From an uncultured Collinsella sp. (GTDB taxonomy: Bacteria; Actinomycetota; Coriobacteriia; Coriobacteriales; Coriobacteriaceae): a DNA stretch of 50,614 nucleotides. The notes under the pieces were generated by a model. The model saw only the letters and a program-made list of their open reading frames with translations, had not been told where the DNA came from and did not search any database. Shown one piece after another: positions 41,239-49,939 of this stretch. Positions within the stretch are counted from its first letter, which is position 1. Every line of letters begins with the position of its first letter. The stretch is from positions 1 to 50,614 of the forward strand of contig CAAFGG010000029.1 of the NCBI GenBank assembly GCA_900762325.1, written 5' to 3'. A program made the translations under genes and the position numbers.

Positions 41239-41268
41239 TTGACGGAATCTCGCCTGTTGTAGTACTTT
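41239..41268 (+). promoter_or_regulatory. Promoter of the EamA-GH1-PTS operon
   Basis: TTGACG (41239-41244) and TACTTT (41263-41268) are separated by 18 nt. They lie 50 nt upstream of the conditional terminator. Confidence 0.6.
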
Positions 41269-41284
41269 GTCCCAGTCTAAAAAC

Positions 41285-41353
41285 GCGTGGACTTTTCTGG
41301 GCGCTAGCCACCTTTTTGCCACGCAACCGAGCAGTCGGTTGCGTGGCTTTTTT
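41285..41353 (+). promoter_or_regulatory. Conditional terminator in the operon leader
   Basis: GCCACGCAACCG (41318-41329) pairs with CGGTTGCGTGGC (41336-41347), followed by T6. An upstream GCGTGG (41285-41290) can pair instead with CCACGC of the terminator's left arm and would open it. No LicT/BglG-type RAT site was recognised. A further 9-bp hairpin follows at 41422-41444. Confidence 0.75.
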
Positions 41354-41470
41354 CGTCTTGGCAGCAGGTACCACATGCGCTACCAGAAGACCGCACGAGC
41401 CCACCTTCCGACTGCAAGGAACAGACGCACGAGATGTGCGTCTGCAAGACAGCAGACGGAAGGGAGCCTA

Positions 41471-42643
41471 ATGGCAGGAACTAACACAATCAAACAACAA
41501 GCCGCCGAGGCAGGAGCCACGGGCGCGAGACAGGCCAAGGCGGCGCTCCAGGTCTTTGCGGGCGGCGCCTGCTACGGCGCGATGGCCACGACCTACAAGC
41601 TCGCCTACGCCGCGGGCTTCACCTCGGCGCAGGTGGTGGCGAGCCAGGCGTGGTTCGGCTGCCTCTTCTTCGCCCTCGCCACGCTCGCGGGCCACGCGCT
41701 CGGGCACCGCTGGCAGCGCGTGGGCTGGAAACTCGCCCTTAAGCTCATGGGCCTGGGAGCCCTCACCTGTCTCACCTCAATCCTCTATTGCTACGCCATG
41801 AGCGTGCTGCCCGCCCCGGTGGCGCTCACGCTCCTCTTCCAGTTCACGTGGCTGGGGCTCGTGTGGCAGACCGTCATGACGCGCCGACCGCCGAGGCCCC
41901 TCCAAGTAGTCTCCGCCTTGGTCATCGTCTTCGGGACGGTGTTCGCGAGCGGCGTTTACAAGACCGGCATCACCGGATACGACCCCGTGGCCCTGCTCTG
42001 CGCGCTGGGGGCGGCCGTGTCCTGCTCCCTCTTTGTCACCTTCTCCGGCAAGGTCGAGGCCCCCTGCTCGTCCGAGCAGCGTGGCGTCATCGTATGCGCG
42101 GGCTCCGTGGTCATGTCGCTCACGGTGTGCCCGGACTACGTCGTCTCGGGCGTCCTCGCCCAGGGCATCCTGCCCTTTGCCGTCATCGCCGGCTTCTTTG
42201 GCATGCTCTGCCCGGTCCTGCTCTTCGGCATGGGCTCTCCGCACCTGCCCGCGGGCCTCTCCACTGTCATGGCCGCTGCGGAACTCCCCGCCGGCCTGCT
42301 CATCGCCATGATCGTCCTCGGCGAGCCGCTCGGCGTCGTCGAGTGGCTGGGCGTCGCCATCATCCTCGCCGGCGTGTGCCTGGCGCAGGTCCCCTCCCTG
42401 CTCGAAGACCGGGGGGGCACGTCGCGCCGCCGCAGGACAAGCCGTCAACTAGTCACCCCTTCACAGGCGGCCCGCGCGCATCAGGGAAAGGGCCACGGGC
42501 CCGGCGCGCGAGGTCGCAAGGACGTTATTAAAGCGTCCCCCGCAGAGGTGGGGGCGCCAGAAAGAAGGAGGCACTATGCCATTTCCAAAAGGGTTCCTTT
42601 GGGGAGGAGCCACCGCCGCCAACCAATGCGAGGGAGGTTATGA
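41471..42643 (+). CDS. EamA/DMT family permease with extended C-terminus
   Basis: 390 residues, about ten hydrophobic segments to residue 312 (ending GVAIILAGVCLAQVPSLL). Members export metabolites or import nucleotide-sugar-like compounds; the substrate here is unknown. The last about 75 residues are Arg/Ser/Ala-rich, unlike the family, and overlap the GH1 start by 68 nt. The tail begins at a G7 run (42411-42417). Loss of one G would end the protein 10-15 codons later. AGGGAG precedes ATG 41471. The codon style is C-rich with many CTC, unlike genes outside the islet. Confidence 0.75.
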   Translation: MAGTNTIKQQAAEAGATGARQAKAALQVFAGGACYGAMATTYKLAYAAGFTSAQVVASQAWFGCLFFALATLAGHALGHRWQRVGWKLALKLMGLGALTCLTSILYCYAMSVLPAPVALTLLFQFTWLGLVWQTVMTRRPPRPLQVVSALVIVFGTVFASGVYKTGITGYDPVALLCALGAAVSCSLFVTFSGKVEAPCSSEQRGVIVCAGSVVMSLTVCPDYVVSGVLAQGILPFAVIAGFFGMLCPVLLFGMGSPHLPAGLSTVMAAAELPAGLLIAMIVLGEPLGVVEWLGVAIILAGVCLAQVPSLLEDRGGTSRRRRTSRQLVTPSQAARAHQGKGHGPGARGRKDVIKASPAEVGAPERRRHYAISKRVPLGRSHRRQPMRGRL

Positions 42644-44006
42644 CGAGGGCGGCCGCGGCCTTGCCAATGTCGACGTCATCCCACACGGGCCGGAGCGCAA
42701 CGACGTGAGTCGCGGCCTGAGGCGCATGCTCGACTTTGAGTCCGGGTACTACTACCCGGCCCAGACGGGCATCGACTTCTACCACCACTACCGCGAGGAC
42801 ATAGCCCTCTTCGCGGAGATGGGCTTTAAGGTCTTTCGCCTCTCCATCGCCTGGAGCCGCATCTTCCCCAATGGCGACGAGGAGGAGCCCAACGAGGCCG
42901 GGCTCGCCTTCTACGAGGACGTGTTCCGCTGCTGCCGCGAGCACGGAATCGAGCCCCTCGTGACCATCACACACTTCGACTGCCCCATCCACCTCGTCAA
43001 GAAGTACGGCGCCTGGCGAAACCGCACTCTCATCGAGCTCTACAAGCGGCTCGTGACGGTGCTCTTCAACCGCTACCGTGGCCTCGTGCGTTGGTGGATC
43101 ACGTTCAACGAGATGAACATGATCTTGCACCGTCCCTTCATGGGTGCCGGCATCGTCCTCGAGCCCGGGGAGAATGCCCGCGAGGCCGAGTACCGCGCCG
43201 CGCACAACGAGCTCGTGGCGAGCGCCTGGGCCACCAAGATCGCCCACGAGGTCGACCCGGAGAACAAGGTGGGCTGCATGCTCGCCGCGGGAAGCTACTA
43301 CCCCTACTCCTGCCGTCCAGAGGACGTCCGCGCGGCGCAGGTCAAGAACCAGGAGGACCTCTTCTTCGTGGACGTGCAGGCGCGCGGGCACTACCCCGGC
43401 TACGCGCTTAAGATGCTCGAGCGCGAGGGCATCGACGTGGGTATGACCGCCGAGGACGAGCGCATCCTTGCGGAGAACACCGTCGACTTCATCTCGTTTA
43501 GCTACTACTCCTCGCGCTGCACCGCGGGCGACCCCGACTCCGTGGGCGGCGTCGCCGAGGGCAACGCCTTCGCCGGCGTGGAGAACCCCTACGTGCGCAC
43601 GAGCGACTGGGGCTGGGTCATCGACCCGCTGGGATTCCGCATCACGATCAACGACCTCTGGGACCGCTACCAAAAGCCGCTCTTTGTGGTGGAGAACGGC
43701 CTCGGCGCCTATGACGAGGTGCTTCCCGACGGCACGATCGAGGACGACTACCGTATCGCCTACCTGCGCGAGCACATCGAGGCCATGCGCGACGCCATCG
43801 AGCAGGACGGCGTCGAGATGCTCGGCTACACCACCTGGGGGCCGATCGACCTCGTGAGCGCGGGCTCCGGCGAGATGGAGAAGCGCTACGGCTTCATCTA
43901 CGTGGACCGCGACAACCTGGGCAACGGCACGCTCGAGCGCAGGCGCAAGAAGAGCTTCTACTGGTACCAACAGGCCATCGCCACCAACGGAAGCGACCTG
44001 GGCTAG
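42576..44006 (+). CDS. GH1 family 6-phospho-beta-glucosidase
   Basis: 476 residues. GFLWGGATAANQCEGG at the N-terminus, the acid/base glutamate in WWITFNEMNM and the nucleophile in LFVVENGLGAYDE define GH1. KRYGFIYVDRD near the C-terminus and the adjacency to a PTS permease favour phosphorylated beta-glucosides as substrates. AAGGAGG lies 5 nt before ATG 42576. It splits the phospho-disaccharide delivered by the PTS into glucose-6-phosphate and an aglycone or sugar. Confidence 0.93.
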   Translation: MPFPKGFLWGGATAANQCEGGYDEGGRGLANVDVIPHGPERNDVSRGLRRMLDFESGYYYPAQTGIDFYHHYREDIALFAEMGFKVFRLSIAWSRIFPNGDEEEPNEAGLAFYEDVFRCCREHGIEPLVTITHFDCPIHLVKKYGAWRNRTLIELYKRLVTVLFNRYRGLVRWWITFNEMNMILHRPFMGAGIVLEPGENAREAEYRAAHNELVASAWATKIAHEVDPENKVGCMLAAGSYYPYSCRPEDVRAAQVKNQEDLFFVDVQARGHYPGYALKMLEREGIDVGMTAEDERILAENTVDFISFSYYSSRCTAGDPDSVGGVAEGNAFAGVENPYVRTSDWGWVIDPLGFRITINDLWDRYQKPLFVVENGLGAYDEVLPDGTIEDDYRIAYLREHIEAMRDAIEQDGVEMLGYTTWGPIDLVSAGSGEMEKRYGFIYVDRDNLGNGTLERRRKKSFYWYQQAIATNGSDLG

Positions 44007-44037
44007 CCGCCCGGACAATATCACTAAGGAGAAAATA

Positions 44038-45486
44038 ATGGCTGAAAAATACGACGATCTGGCCAGATCCATACTCGAGAACGTAGGCGGCGCCGAGAAC
44101 GTCGCCAGCGTCGCGCACTGCATCACGCGCGTGCGCTTCAAGCTCAAGGACGAGTCTCGCGCCAACACGGCCAAGATCGAGGCCCTCAAGGGCGTCATCC
44201 AGGTCATCCAGGCCAACGGCCAGTACCAGGTGGTCGTGGGTAACATCGTCGAGGACGTCTACGACGCGGTCCTGGAGGCCGGCAACTTCTCGGGCGGCGC
44301 AAGCGCCGACGACGAGCCCCAGGGCGATAAGACCGTGGCGTCCGTCATCATCGACCTCATCTCTGGCATCTTCCAGCCCATCCTGGGGCCGCTTGCCGCC
44401 GCAGGCATCATGAAGGGACTGCTTGCCCTCATCACCTACTTCGTCCCGGCCTTTGCAAACGACGGCCTCTACACGCTGCTCTACACCGTGGCTGACGGCT
44501 TCTTCTACTTCCTTCCCGTCGCCCTGGCGTTCAGCGCCGCGCGCAAGTTCCGCATGAACGAGTTCACCGGCGTGGCAATCGGTGTGGCGCTCCTCTACCC
44601 GACGATGGTCGCCCTGACCTCGGGCGAGGCGCTCGGCAGCATCGACCTCGGCGTGGCCGGCACGTTCTCGTGGTACGCCACCGCCCTCGGGCTCCCCATC
44701 ATCATGCCCGTGTCCGGCTACGTGAGCTCGGTGATCCCCGTCCTTCTCATGGTGTGGTTCGGCTCTATCATTGAGCGCTGGCTCAAGAGCTGGATGCCGG
44801 CTGCGCTCAAGATGTTCCTCGTCCCGCTCGCCACGATGACGGCCTCCATCGTCTTGGGCTACCTCGTCATTGGCCCGGTGGCCACCCTCATCACCAACCT
44901 GCTGAGCGCGGCGTTCTCGTTCATCTTCCAGCTCCCCGTGGTTGGTTCCGTCCTGGGCAGCGCCCTGGTCGGCGGACTGTGGATGTGCCTCGTCATCTTC
45001 GGCTTCCACTGGAGCCTCATCCCCATCTCCATCATGAACCTGAACACCCTCGGCCACGACAGCGTACTCGCCGCCACCATCGGCCACGGATTCGCGCTCG
45101 GAGCGGTCATCTTTGCCATGTACCTCAGAAACAAGGACGAGCGCTTCCGCGGCATCGCCCTTCCCGCGATGATCTCCGCCTTCTTCTTCGGCGTCACCGA
45201 GCCGGGCATCTACGGCATCGCCCTCCCCAACAAGCGCGCATTCGTCGTGGCATGCCTGAGCTCCGCCGTGGGCGGCGCCATCGTGGGAATGACGGGCGCC
45301 CTCATGTACATCTCGGGCGGCCTCGGTGTCTTCAACCTGCTCAACTTCATCGACGGGACCCCTGGTGGCGCCGGGATCTCCCACATGATCTTCGCGATCA
45401 TCGCCGCGCTCGTCTCTGCCGTTCTGGCCTTTGTTATCGAGTTCATCACCTACCGGCCCAACGACGAGGAGGAAGGCACCCGCTAG
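44038..45486 (+). CDS. PTS beta-glucoside-type IIBC component
   Basis: 482 residues. The IIB domain (about 1-85) has the phosphorylation cysteine in SVAHCITRVRFKL; the IIC domain (about 105-475) has about ten hydrophobic segments, ending with FFFGVTEPGIYG in the family's conserved loop. There is no IIA domain, so IIA must be supplied by another protein. AAGGAG is 6 nt before the ATG. The protein phosphorylates and imports beta-glucosides for the GH1 enzyme before it. Confidence 0.93.
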   Translation: MAEKYDDLARSILENVGGAENVASVAHCITRVRFKLKDESRANTAKIEALKGVIQVIQANGQYQVVVGNIVEDVYDAVLEAGNFSGGASADDEPQGDKTVASVIIDLISGIFQPILGPLAAAGIMKGLLALITYFVPAFANDGLYTLLYTVADGFFYFLPVALAFSAARKFRMNEFTGVAIGVALLYPTMVALTSGEALGSIDLGVAGTFSWYATALGLPIIMPVSGYVSSVIPVLLMVWFGSIIERWLKSWMPAALKMFLVPLATMTASIVLGYLVIGPVATLITNLLSAAFSFIFQLPVVGSVLGSALVGGLWMCLVIFGFHWSLIPISIMNLNTLGHDSVLAATIGHGFALGAVIFAMYLRNKDERFRGIALPAMISAFFFGVTEPGIYGIALPNKRAFVVACLSSAVGGAIVGMTGALMYISGGLGVFNLLNFIDGTPGGAGISHMIFAIIAALVSAVLAFVIEFITYRPNDEEEGTR

Positions 45487-45660
45487 CTTGGCCCCTTCTC
45501 GACCAGCTCTATGTAATTGAGGAGCAGTTGAGGTGAGCGAGGGCCGAGGTCGGTCGAGGCGGCCGCCCCGTGTCCGGGATAACCTGCCAGAAGGCGTTTA
45601 GCTTTCTCGGGCGGCGCTGAAATGAACTGCCTCCGAAACTTAGACGGGTCAATTAGCGGC

Positions 45661-46005
45661 CTATGCCGCACATGGGGACTGATTCCGGAACTCCTCCGGG
45701 GTCAGTCCCTTTTGCTTAACCTGTCTCCTCTTGTTCCAGTGGACGGTATAGGCTTCGAGGTCCCGCTTGAACTCCTCGAAGCTCCGCTACGTCCGGTTCC
45801 TGTAGAACTCGTCCTTCAGGCGCCCGGGCAGCAGCTCCGTCGCAAGAGCTCGCCCTCGCGCGCCGCCGGCCCCGGCCGGGTCCGGGTACCCTTCGGCCTC
45901 CCGCCGGCCTTCGGCGCGCCCGTACCCCCTGTCGCAAAGCTCTGCTGCAAGAGTCCTCAGCGTGGCGTCGTGCCTGACTCTCCCGTCCATAAAGAAGCCC
46001 CCCAT
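45661..46005 (-). pseudogene. IS3-family transposase remnant (OrfA start joined to OrfB end)
   Basis: 115 codons with an in-frame TAG (45789-45787). The N-terminal half (MGGFFMDGRVRHDATLRTLAAELCDRG) resembles an OrfA start. The C-terminal half reads GRLKDEFYRNRT, the stop, then RSFEEFKRDLEAYTVHWNKRR and GLTPEEFRNQS, the standard end of an OrfB integrase. The central catalytic DDE part is missing. The stop probably replaced a Trp codon. Confidence 0.8.
45675..45712 (+). terminator. GGGGACTGA hairpin at the islet end
   Basis: GGGACTGA (45676-45683) pairs with TCAGTCCC, with inner CCGG/CCGG pairs, followed by TTTT. It may terminate the PTS operon while also lying within the transposase remnant. 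Confidence 0.55.
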
Positions 46006-46043
46006 TTCTAATGTCCAAGAAATGGGGGGGCGGTTCAATTTCG

Positions 46044-46086
46044 GGACGGGGATTAAATAATCATTCGGAACAAATTTTCCCCGTCC
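46044..46086. other. GGACGGGGA/TCCCCGTCC inverted repeat
   Basis: A 9-bp perfect stem around a 25-nt AT-rich loop lies between the IS remnant and the methyltransferase gene (minus strand). Confidence 0.5.
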
Positions 46087-46122
46087 TTGAAAAATCATCG
46101 GGCGTGGTCTTGAGCAAATAGT

Positions 46123-47436
46123 CTAGTTGCGCCTAAGGTGGACGACGGTCTCGCAGTGGAAGGTTTGCGGGAATAGGTCGACCGGTGTGATCTTGATGGG
46201 AGAGAAAGTGCCTTCCTCGACAAAGCGCTTAAGATCGCGCGCCAGGGTGGCCGGGTCGCAGCTCACATAGGCGACATCGCGAGCGCTCGTGCTGGCGATG
46301 AGGTCGATGGCCTCAGGCGCTAGGCCTGCACGCGGCGGGTCGACTACTAGGACATCGGCGTCCTGGTCGGGGAACTCGCGCACCGCGTCTCCGCCAATGA
46401 CGTCGACGTTATCAAGCTTGTTGATCTCCAGGTTACGGCGTAGATCGCGCACGGCGGGGCCGTAGGCCTCGACGGCGGCGACAAAGTCGCAGCGGCGGGC
46501 GAGCGGCAGGGTAAAGGTGCCGGCACCGCAGTACAGGTCCACGGCAAGTTCGTCTTCCTGCGGGTCGAGCGCTTCCATGACAAGTTCGATCAGAATCTCG
46601 GCACCCTTGGTGTTGACCTGGAAGAACGACGGGGCCGAAAGGCGCATTTGGCCCTCGGCGATATTCTCGGTCCACGAGCCCTCGCCGGCGAGCATCTCGA
46701 CCTTGGAGACGCGGCGGGCCTTCTTCTCGCCCTTGCTCATCACGCGCACGATGCTCGTGGGATGAGCGGCGTCTGCCAGTACGCGCGAGACCTGCGAGCG
46801 TGGGAAAGAGCCCGTGGGCGTCCAGAGTGCGACCTCGAGCGCCTTGGTGCGGCGCGAGGCGCGAATGCCCACGCGCTCAAGGCCTAAGTCGTGGCTACCG
46901 CTCAGATAGTTGAGTGCGCCGACGACAGATTTGAGTGCCTTAGGGAAGCGTTTGTCGAACAGCGGGCACGAATCAACAGTCACGATCTTGCTGGGATCGA
47001 CGCCGTGCATGCCAAGGCGAACGCGACCGTTGACGACGGTCGGTTCGAGCTCGATTTTATTGCGGTAGCCCCAGTCGTCCTTGGTGCGGCGGATGGGCTG
47101 CACCAGCTCATCGACCTGATTGGGGCTGAACTTGCCGATGCGCTCGAGCGTGGAGCGCAGGTTTTGCTCCTTGGCGGCAAGCTGCGCGGTGCGCGAGAGA
47201 TTGCCCCACGAGCAGCCGCCGCAAATACCCACGAAGGGGCAGGGAGGCTGGATGCGGTCGGGGCTCGGCTCCAGAATCTCGGTGGTGCGGGCGCGCATAA
47301 ACGACTTGCCGTCCTGCACGATCTCGGCCTCGACGGTGTCACCCGCCACGGCGCCCTGCACAAAAACGGCCTTGCCGTTGTCGGCGTGCGCCAGCCCGTC
47401 GGCGCCGTACGTCATCGATTCTATGGTGAGCTTCAT
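46123..47436 (-). CDS. 23S rRNA (uracil-5-)-methyltransferase, RlmD/RumA type
   Basis: 437 residues. A TRAM-like N-terminus (MKLTIESMTYGADGLAHADNGKAVFVQGAVAGDTVEAEI) is followed by Fe-S cysteines in PPCPFVGICGGCSWG and DSCPLF, SAM-binding DLYCGAGTFTLPLA, the DPPRAGL motif and the catalytic cysteine in YVSCDPATLARDL. Start 47436 (MKLT) is preferred over 47472 for the family fit. Its subclass (RlmD or RlmCD) cannot be told from the sequence alone. Confidence 0.92.
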   Translation of the reverse strand: MKLTIESMTYGADGLAHADNGKAVFVQGAVAGDTVEAEIVQDGKSFMRARTTEILEPSPDRIQPPCPFVGICGGCSWGNLSRTAQLAAKEQNLRSTLERIGKFSPNQVDELVQPIRRTKDDWGYRNKIELEPTVVNGRVRLGMHGVDPSKIVTVDSCPLFDKRFPKALKSVVGALNYLSGSHDLGLERVGIRASRRTKALEVALWTPTGSFPRSQVSRVLADAAHPTSIVRVMSKGEKKARRVSKVEMLAGEGSWTENIAEGQMRLSAPSFFQVNTKGAEILIELVMEALDPQEDELAVDLYCGAGTFTLPLARRCDFVAAVEAYGPAVRDLRRNLEINKLDNVDVIGGDAVREFPDQDADVLVVDPPRAGLAPEAIDLIASTSARDVAYVSCDPATLARDLKRFVEEGTFSPIKITPVDLFPQTFHCETVVHLRRN

Positions 47437-47484
47437 ATTCCTGCCTGTCATTCGTGTTGTTGTCCGCACCATGGTAGCAGGGAA

Positions 47485-47526
47485 AAGCGCCCCGCATCCG
47501 AGGCTTTCCTCAAATACGGGGCGCTT
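47485..47526 (-). terminator. Terminator after ppk
   Basis: AAGCGCCCCG pairs with CGGGGCGCTT over 10 bp, with an inner GAGGAAAGCCTC stem, and ends in CTTTTCCC on the minus strand. Confidence 0.75.
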
Positions 47527-47536
47527 CTACAAACGT

Positions 47537-49939
47537 CTATTTGGTCTTGCCGGTAATGAGCGTCTTTAGGCCTAAGCCAATCAGGCCCAGACCCATGCGC
47601 ACACGACCGGGGCGATGGCGCTCGATGGCCTTGGTCTTGCCAGCGGGCTTCTCGCGACGGGCGCTCGTCTCGGGTGCGGGCTTGGTGACCTGCGGATCGG
47701 GCTGAGGTGCAGGTGCAGGCTCGGGCTCAATGACGGTCGCCTGGACCTCTTGGATCTTGGGTGCTACTGGCTGCGGCTCGGCCTCGGAGGCAGGTTCCGC
47801 CTCAATGACGGGCTCGGGCGCGGCCTCGGCGTTGCGATAGGCGCGCTCCAGCAGGGCTTCCTGTGAGTTGAAGGGTTTCTCACCCTCTGCACGCTCCACG
47901 GGGACCCAGGTGCCGTCGCTCGTGAGGCTGCGGGCCTTCACGTTGTCGCGCAGCTGCATGCCCATGTACTCGTGCACCAGGGCGCGGCAGGTGGGGTCGA
48001 GCACGGGGAAGGCAATCTCCACGCGGTGCTCGGTGTTGCGCGTCATCATGTCTGCCGAGCTCAGGTAAATCATGTCCGAGTCCACGCCGAAAGCATAGAC
48101 GCGCGCGTGCTCCAAAAAGCGTCCGACGATGGAGCGGACATGCACGTTCTCGGTCTTGCCCGGAACACCGGGCTTGAGGCACGAGATGCCTCGGATGATC
48201 ATGTCTACGCGCACGCCGGCGCACGATGCCTCGGCGATCTTGTCGATGACCTCGCGGTCGGTGAGCGAGTTGAGCTTAAAGAACACACGGGCGGGCTCGC
48301 CGGCAAGGGCGCGCTGAATCTCGCGGTCCAAGCCGCGCATGATGAGCGGCTTAAGGCCGACGGGCGCCACGCCCAGGAAGCGGTAATCGCCGCGCAGGTT
48401 GCCCAGCGACAGGTTGCGGAAGAACAGGTTGGCGTCCTCGCCGATGCCGGGATGGGCGGTCATGAGCATAAAGTCGCTGTAGAGTTTGGCCGTCTTTTCG
48501 TTAAAGTTGCCGGTGCCCAAAAGCGTCAGGCGCGTAAGTGCCATGCCCTCGCGATAGGTGAGCTGGCAGATCTTGGAGTGGCACTTAAAGCCCTCGGAAC
48601 CGTAGATGACGGTGCAGCCTGCCTCTTCCAGACGCTCGGCCCACTCGATGTTGTTCTGCTCGTCAAAGCGGGCGCGGAGCTCCATGAGCACCGTGACCTC
48701 TTTGCCATTCTCGGCGGCGTCGATCAGCGACTCGCACAGGCGGCTCTGCTTGGCCACGCGGTAGAGCGTGATGCGCAGCGAGATGCACTCGGGGTCGTAG
48801 GCCGCCTCGTGCACCAGGTCCAAGAACGGGTTCATGGCCTCGTAGGGGTAAAAGAGCAGCTTGTCGTGCTGCAGCACCTGCTCGCGGATGGAGCGGGTCA
48901 TGTCGATGGTGGGGTTGGGCTGCGGCTTAAACGGCGTAAAGAGCAGCTCGTTGCGCAGGTGCTCGGGAATTTTGCCCTCAATGCCAAAGACGTAGCCTAG
49001 GTCGAGCGGGATATCGCAGGTAAAGACCGAGCGGCGCGAAAGCTCGAGTGCCTTGCGGATAGTCTTGAGCGTCGCCTTCTCGAGCGAGCCCGAGACGGCG
49101 AGCACTACCGGCTGCAGGCGCAGGCGCTTCTTGAGGATGCGCTTCATGTGCTGGCGGTAGTCCTCTTCCTCCTCGACGCCCTCGCCGTCAGGATCGATGT
49201 CGGCGTTACGGGTGACGCGGATGAGCGCGCGGTCGAGCGGCTTATAGGAGCCAAAGCAGCTGTCCAGGCAGGCGAGGATGACGTCCTCGAGCAAGATGTA
49301 GGAATAGGTGCCGGTGGGCGAGGGGATCTCGACCACGCGGTTCATCGAGGCGGGAATCTCGATGAGGCCCAGCAGGCTTTCCTCGTCGGTGACGCCGTCG
49401 AGGCCGCAAGCCAGGTAGAGTGCACCGTTGCGCAGGTTGGGGAAGGGATGACGTGGGTCGATCACCAGCGGCGAGATGACCGGCGACACGTAGGCCTGGA
49501 AGTAGCGGGTGACAAAGGTGCGCTCCTCGGGCGTGAGCGAATCGACGCGCGCGCGGTGAACGCCCAAGGTATCGAGCTTGCCCTCGATGCTCTTGAAGAT
49601 GGACTCCCAGCGGTCGAGGAGCCCGGGCAGCTCCGCCACGACGGCTTCGACCTGCTCCGAGGCGGTCATATTGCTCTTGTTGTCGACGGGTTGCTTTTTA
49701 AGCTCGGCCAGGTCGGACAGGCCGCCCACACGGACCATAAGGAACTCGTCGAGGTTGGACTCGAAGATCGAGACGAACTTAAGGCGCTCGAACAGCGGCA
49801 CGGACTCATCGAAGGCTTCGTCGAGCACGCGGTTGTCAAAGCGTAGCCAGCTGAGCTCTCGGTTCTGTGTGTACGAGAAGTCGCGCGGCGGCTTACGCAG
49901 CTTTGCGGCGGCTTGCTTCTTTTCGATTTTGCTCGGCAT
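47537..49939 (-). CDS. ppk: Polyphosphate kinase 1
   Basis: About 800 residues. It has the PPK1 order of N-terminal helical domain (RELSWLRFDNRVLDEA), head domain, and two C-terminal phospholipase-D-like domains. The phospho-accepting histidine lies in GFKCHSK (about residue 451; usually KTHAK), with the second in VGRFLEHARVYAF (about 609). A Pro/Glu/Ala-rich tail (about 700-770) ends in a Gly/Leu stretch, GLGLIGLGLKTLITGK. ATG 49939 (MPSK) is favoured by spacing; ATG 49945 is also possible. It makes polyphosphate from ATP. Confidence 0.93.
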   Translation of the reverse strand: MPSKIEKKQAAAKLRKPPRDFSYTQNRELSWLRFDNRVLDEAFDESVPLFERLKFVSIFESNLDEFLMVRVGGLSDLAELKKQPVDNKSNMTASEQVEAVVAELPGLLDRWESIFKSIEGKLDTLGVHRARVDSLTPEERTFVTRYFQAYVSPVISPLVIDPRHPFPNLRNGALYLACGLDGVTDEESLLGLIEIPASMNRVVEIPSPTGTYSYILLEDVILACLDSCFGSYKPLDRALIRVTRNADIDPDGEGVEEEEDYRQHMKRILKKRLRLQPVVLAVSGSLEKATLKTIRKALELSRRSVFTCDIPLDLGYVFGIEGKIPEHLRNELLFTPFKPQPNPTIDMTRSIREQVLQHDKLLFYPYEAMNPFLDLVHEAAYDPECISLRITLYRVAKQSRLCESLIDAAENGKEVTVLMELRARFDEQNNIEWAERLEEAGCTVIYGSEGFKCHSKICQLTYREGMALTRLTLLGTGNFNEKTAKLYSDFMLMTAHPGIGEDANLFFRNLSLGNLRGDYRFLGVAPVGLKPLIMRGLDREIQRALAGEPARVFFKLNSLTDREVIDKIAEASCAGVRVDMIIRGISCLKPGVPGKTENVHVRSIVGRFLEHARVYAFGVDSDMIYLSSADMMTRNTEHRVEIAFPVLDPTCRALVHEYMGMQLRDNVKARSLTSDGTWVPVERAEGEKPFNSQEALLERAYRNAEAAPEPVIEAEPASEAEPQPVAPKIQEVQATVIEPEPAPAPQPDPQVTKPAPETSARREKPAGKTKAIERHRPGRVRMGLGLIGLGLKTLITGKTK

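Larger units (their letters stand above)
45623..46037 (-). mobile_element. Internally deleted IS3-type element remnant
   Basis: TGAACTGCCTCC (45623-45634) and, reversed, TGAACCGCCCCC (46037-46026) form imperfect terminal repeats. Between them lies a transposase pseudogene. The right end carries a CCCCCCATTTCT/AGAAATGGGGGG hairpin. The element is much shorter than a complete IS3 copy, so only its ends survive. Confidence 0.7.

Noticed and set aside
41285..41353. LicT/BglG antiterminator site (RAT)
   Set aside because: No match to the known GGATTGTTAC...GCAGGCAAAACC-type sequence; only a generic competing stem is visible.
42528..45384. Long antisense frames opposite GH1 and PTS IIBC
   Set aside because: Products are rich in Asp/Glu/Val/His repeats typical of complement frames of high-GC genes; no family motifs.
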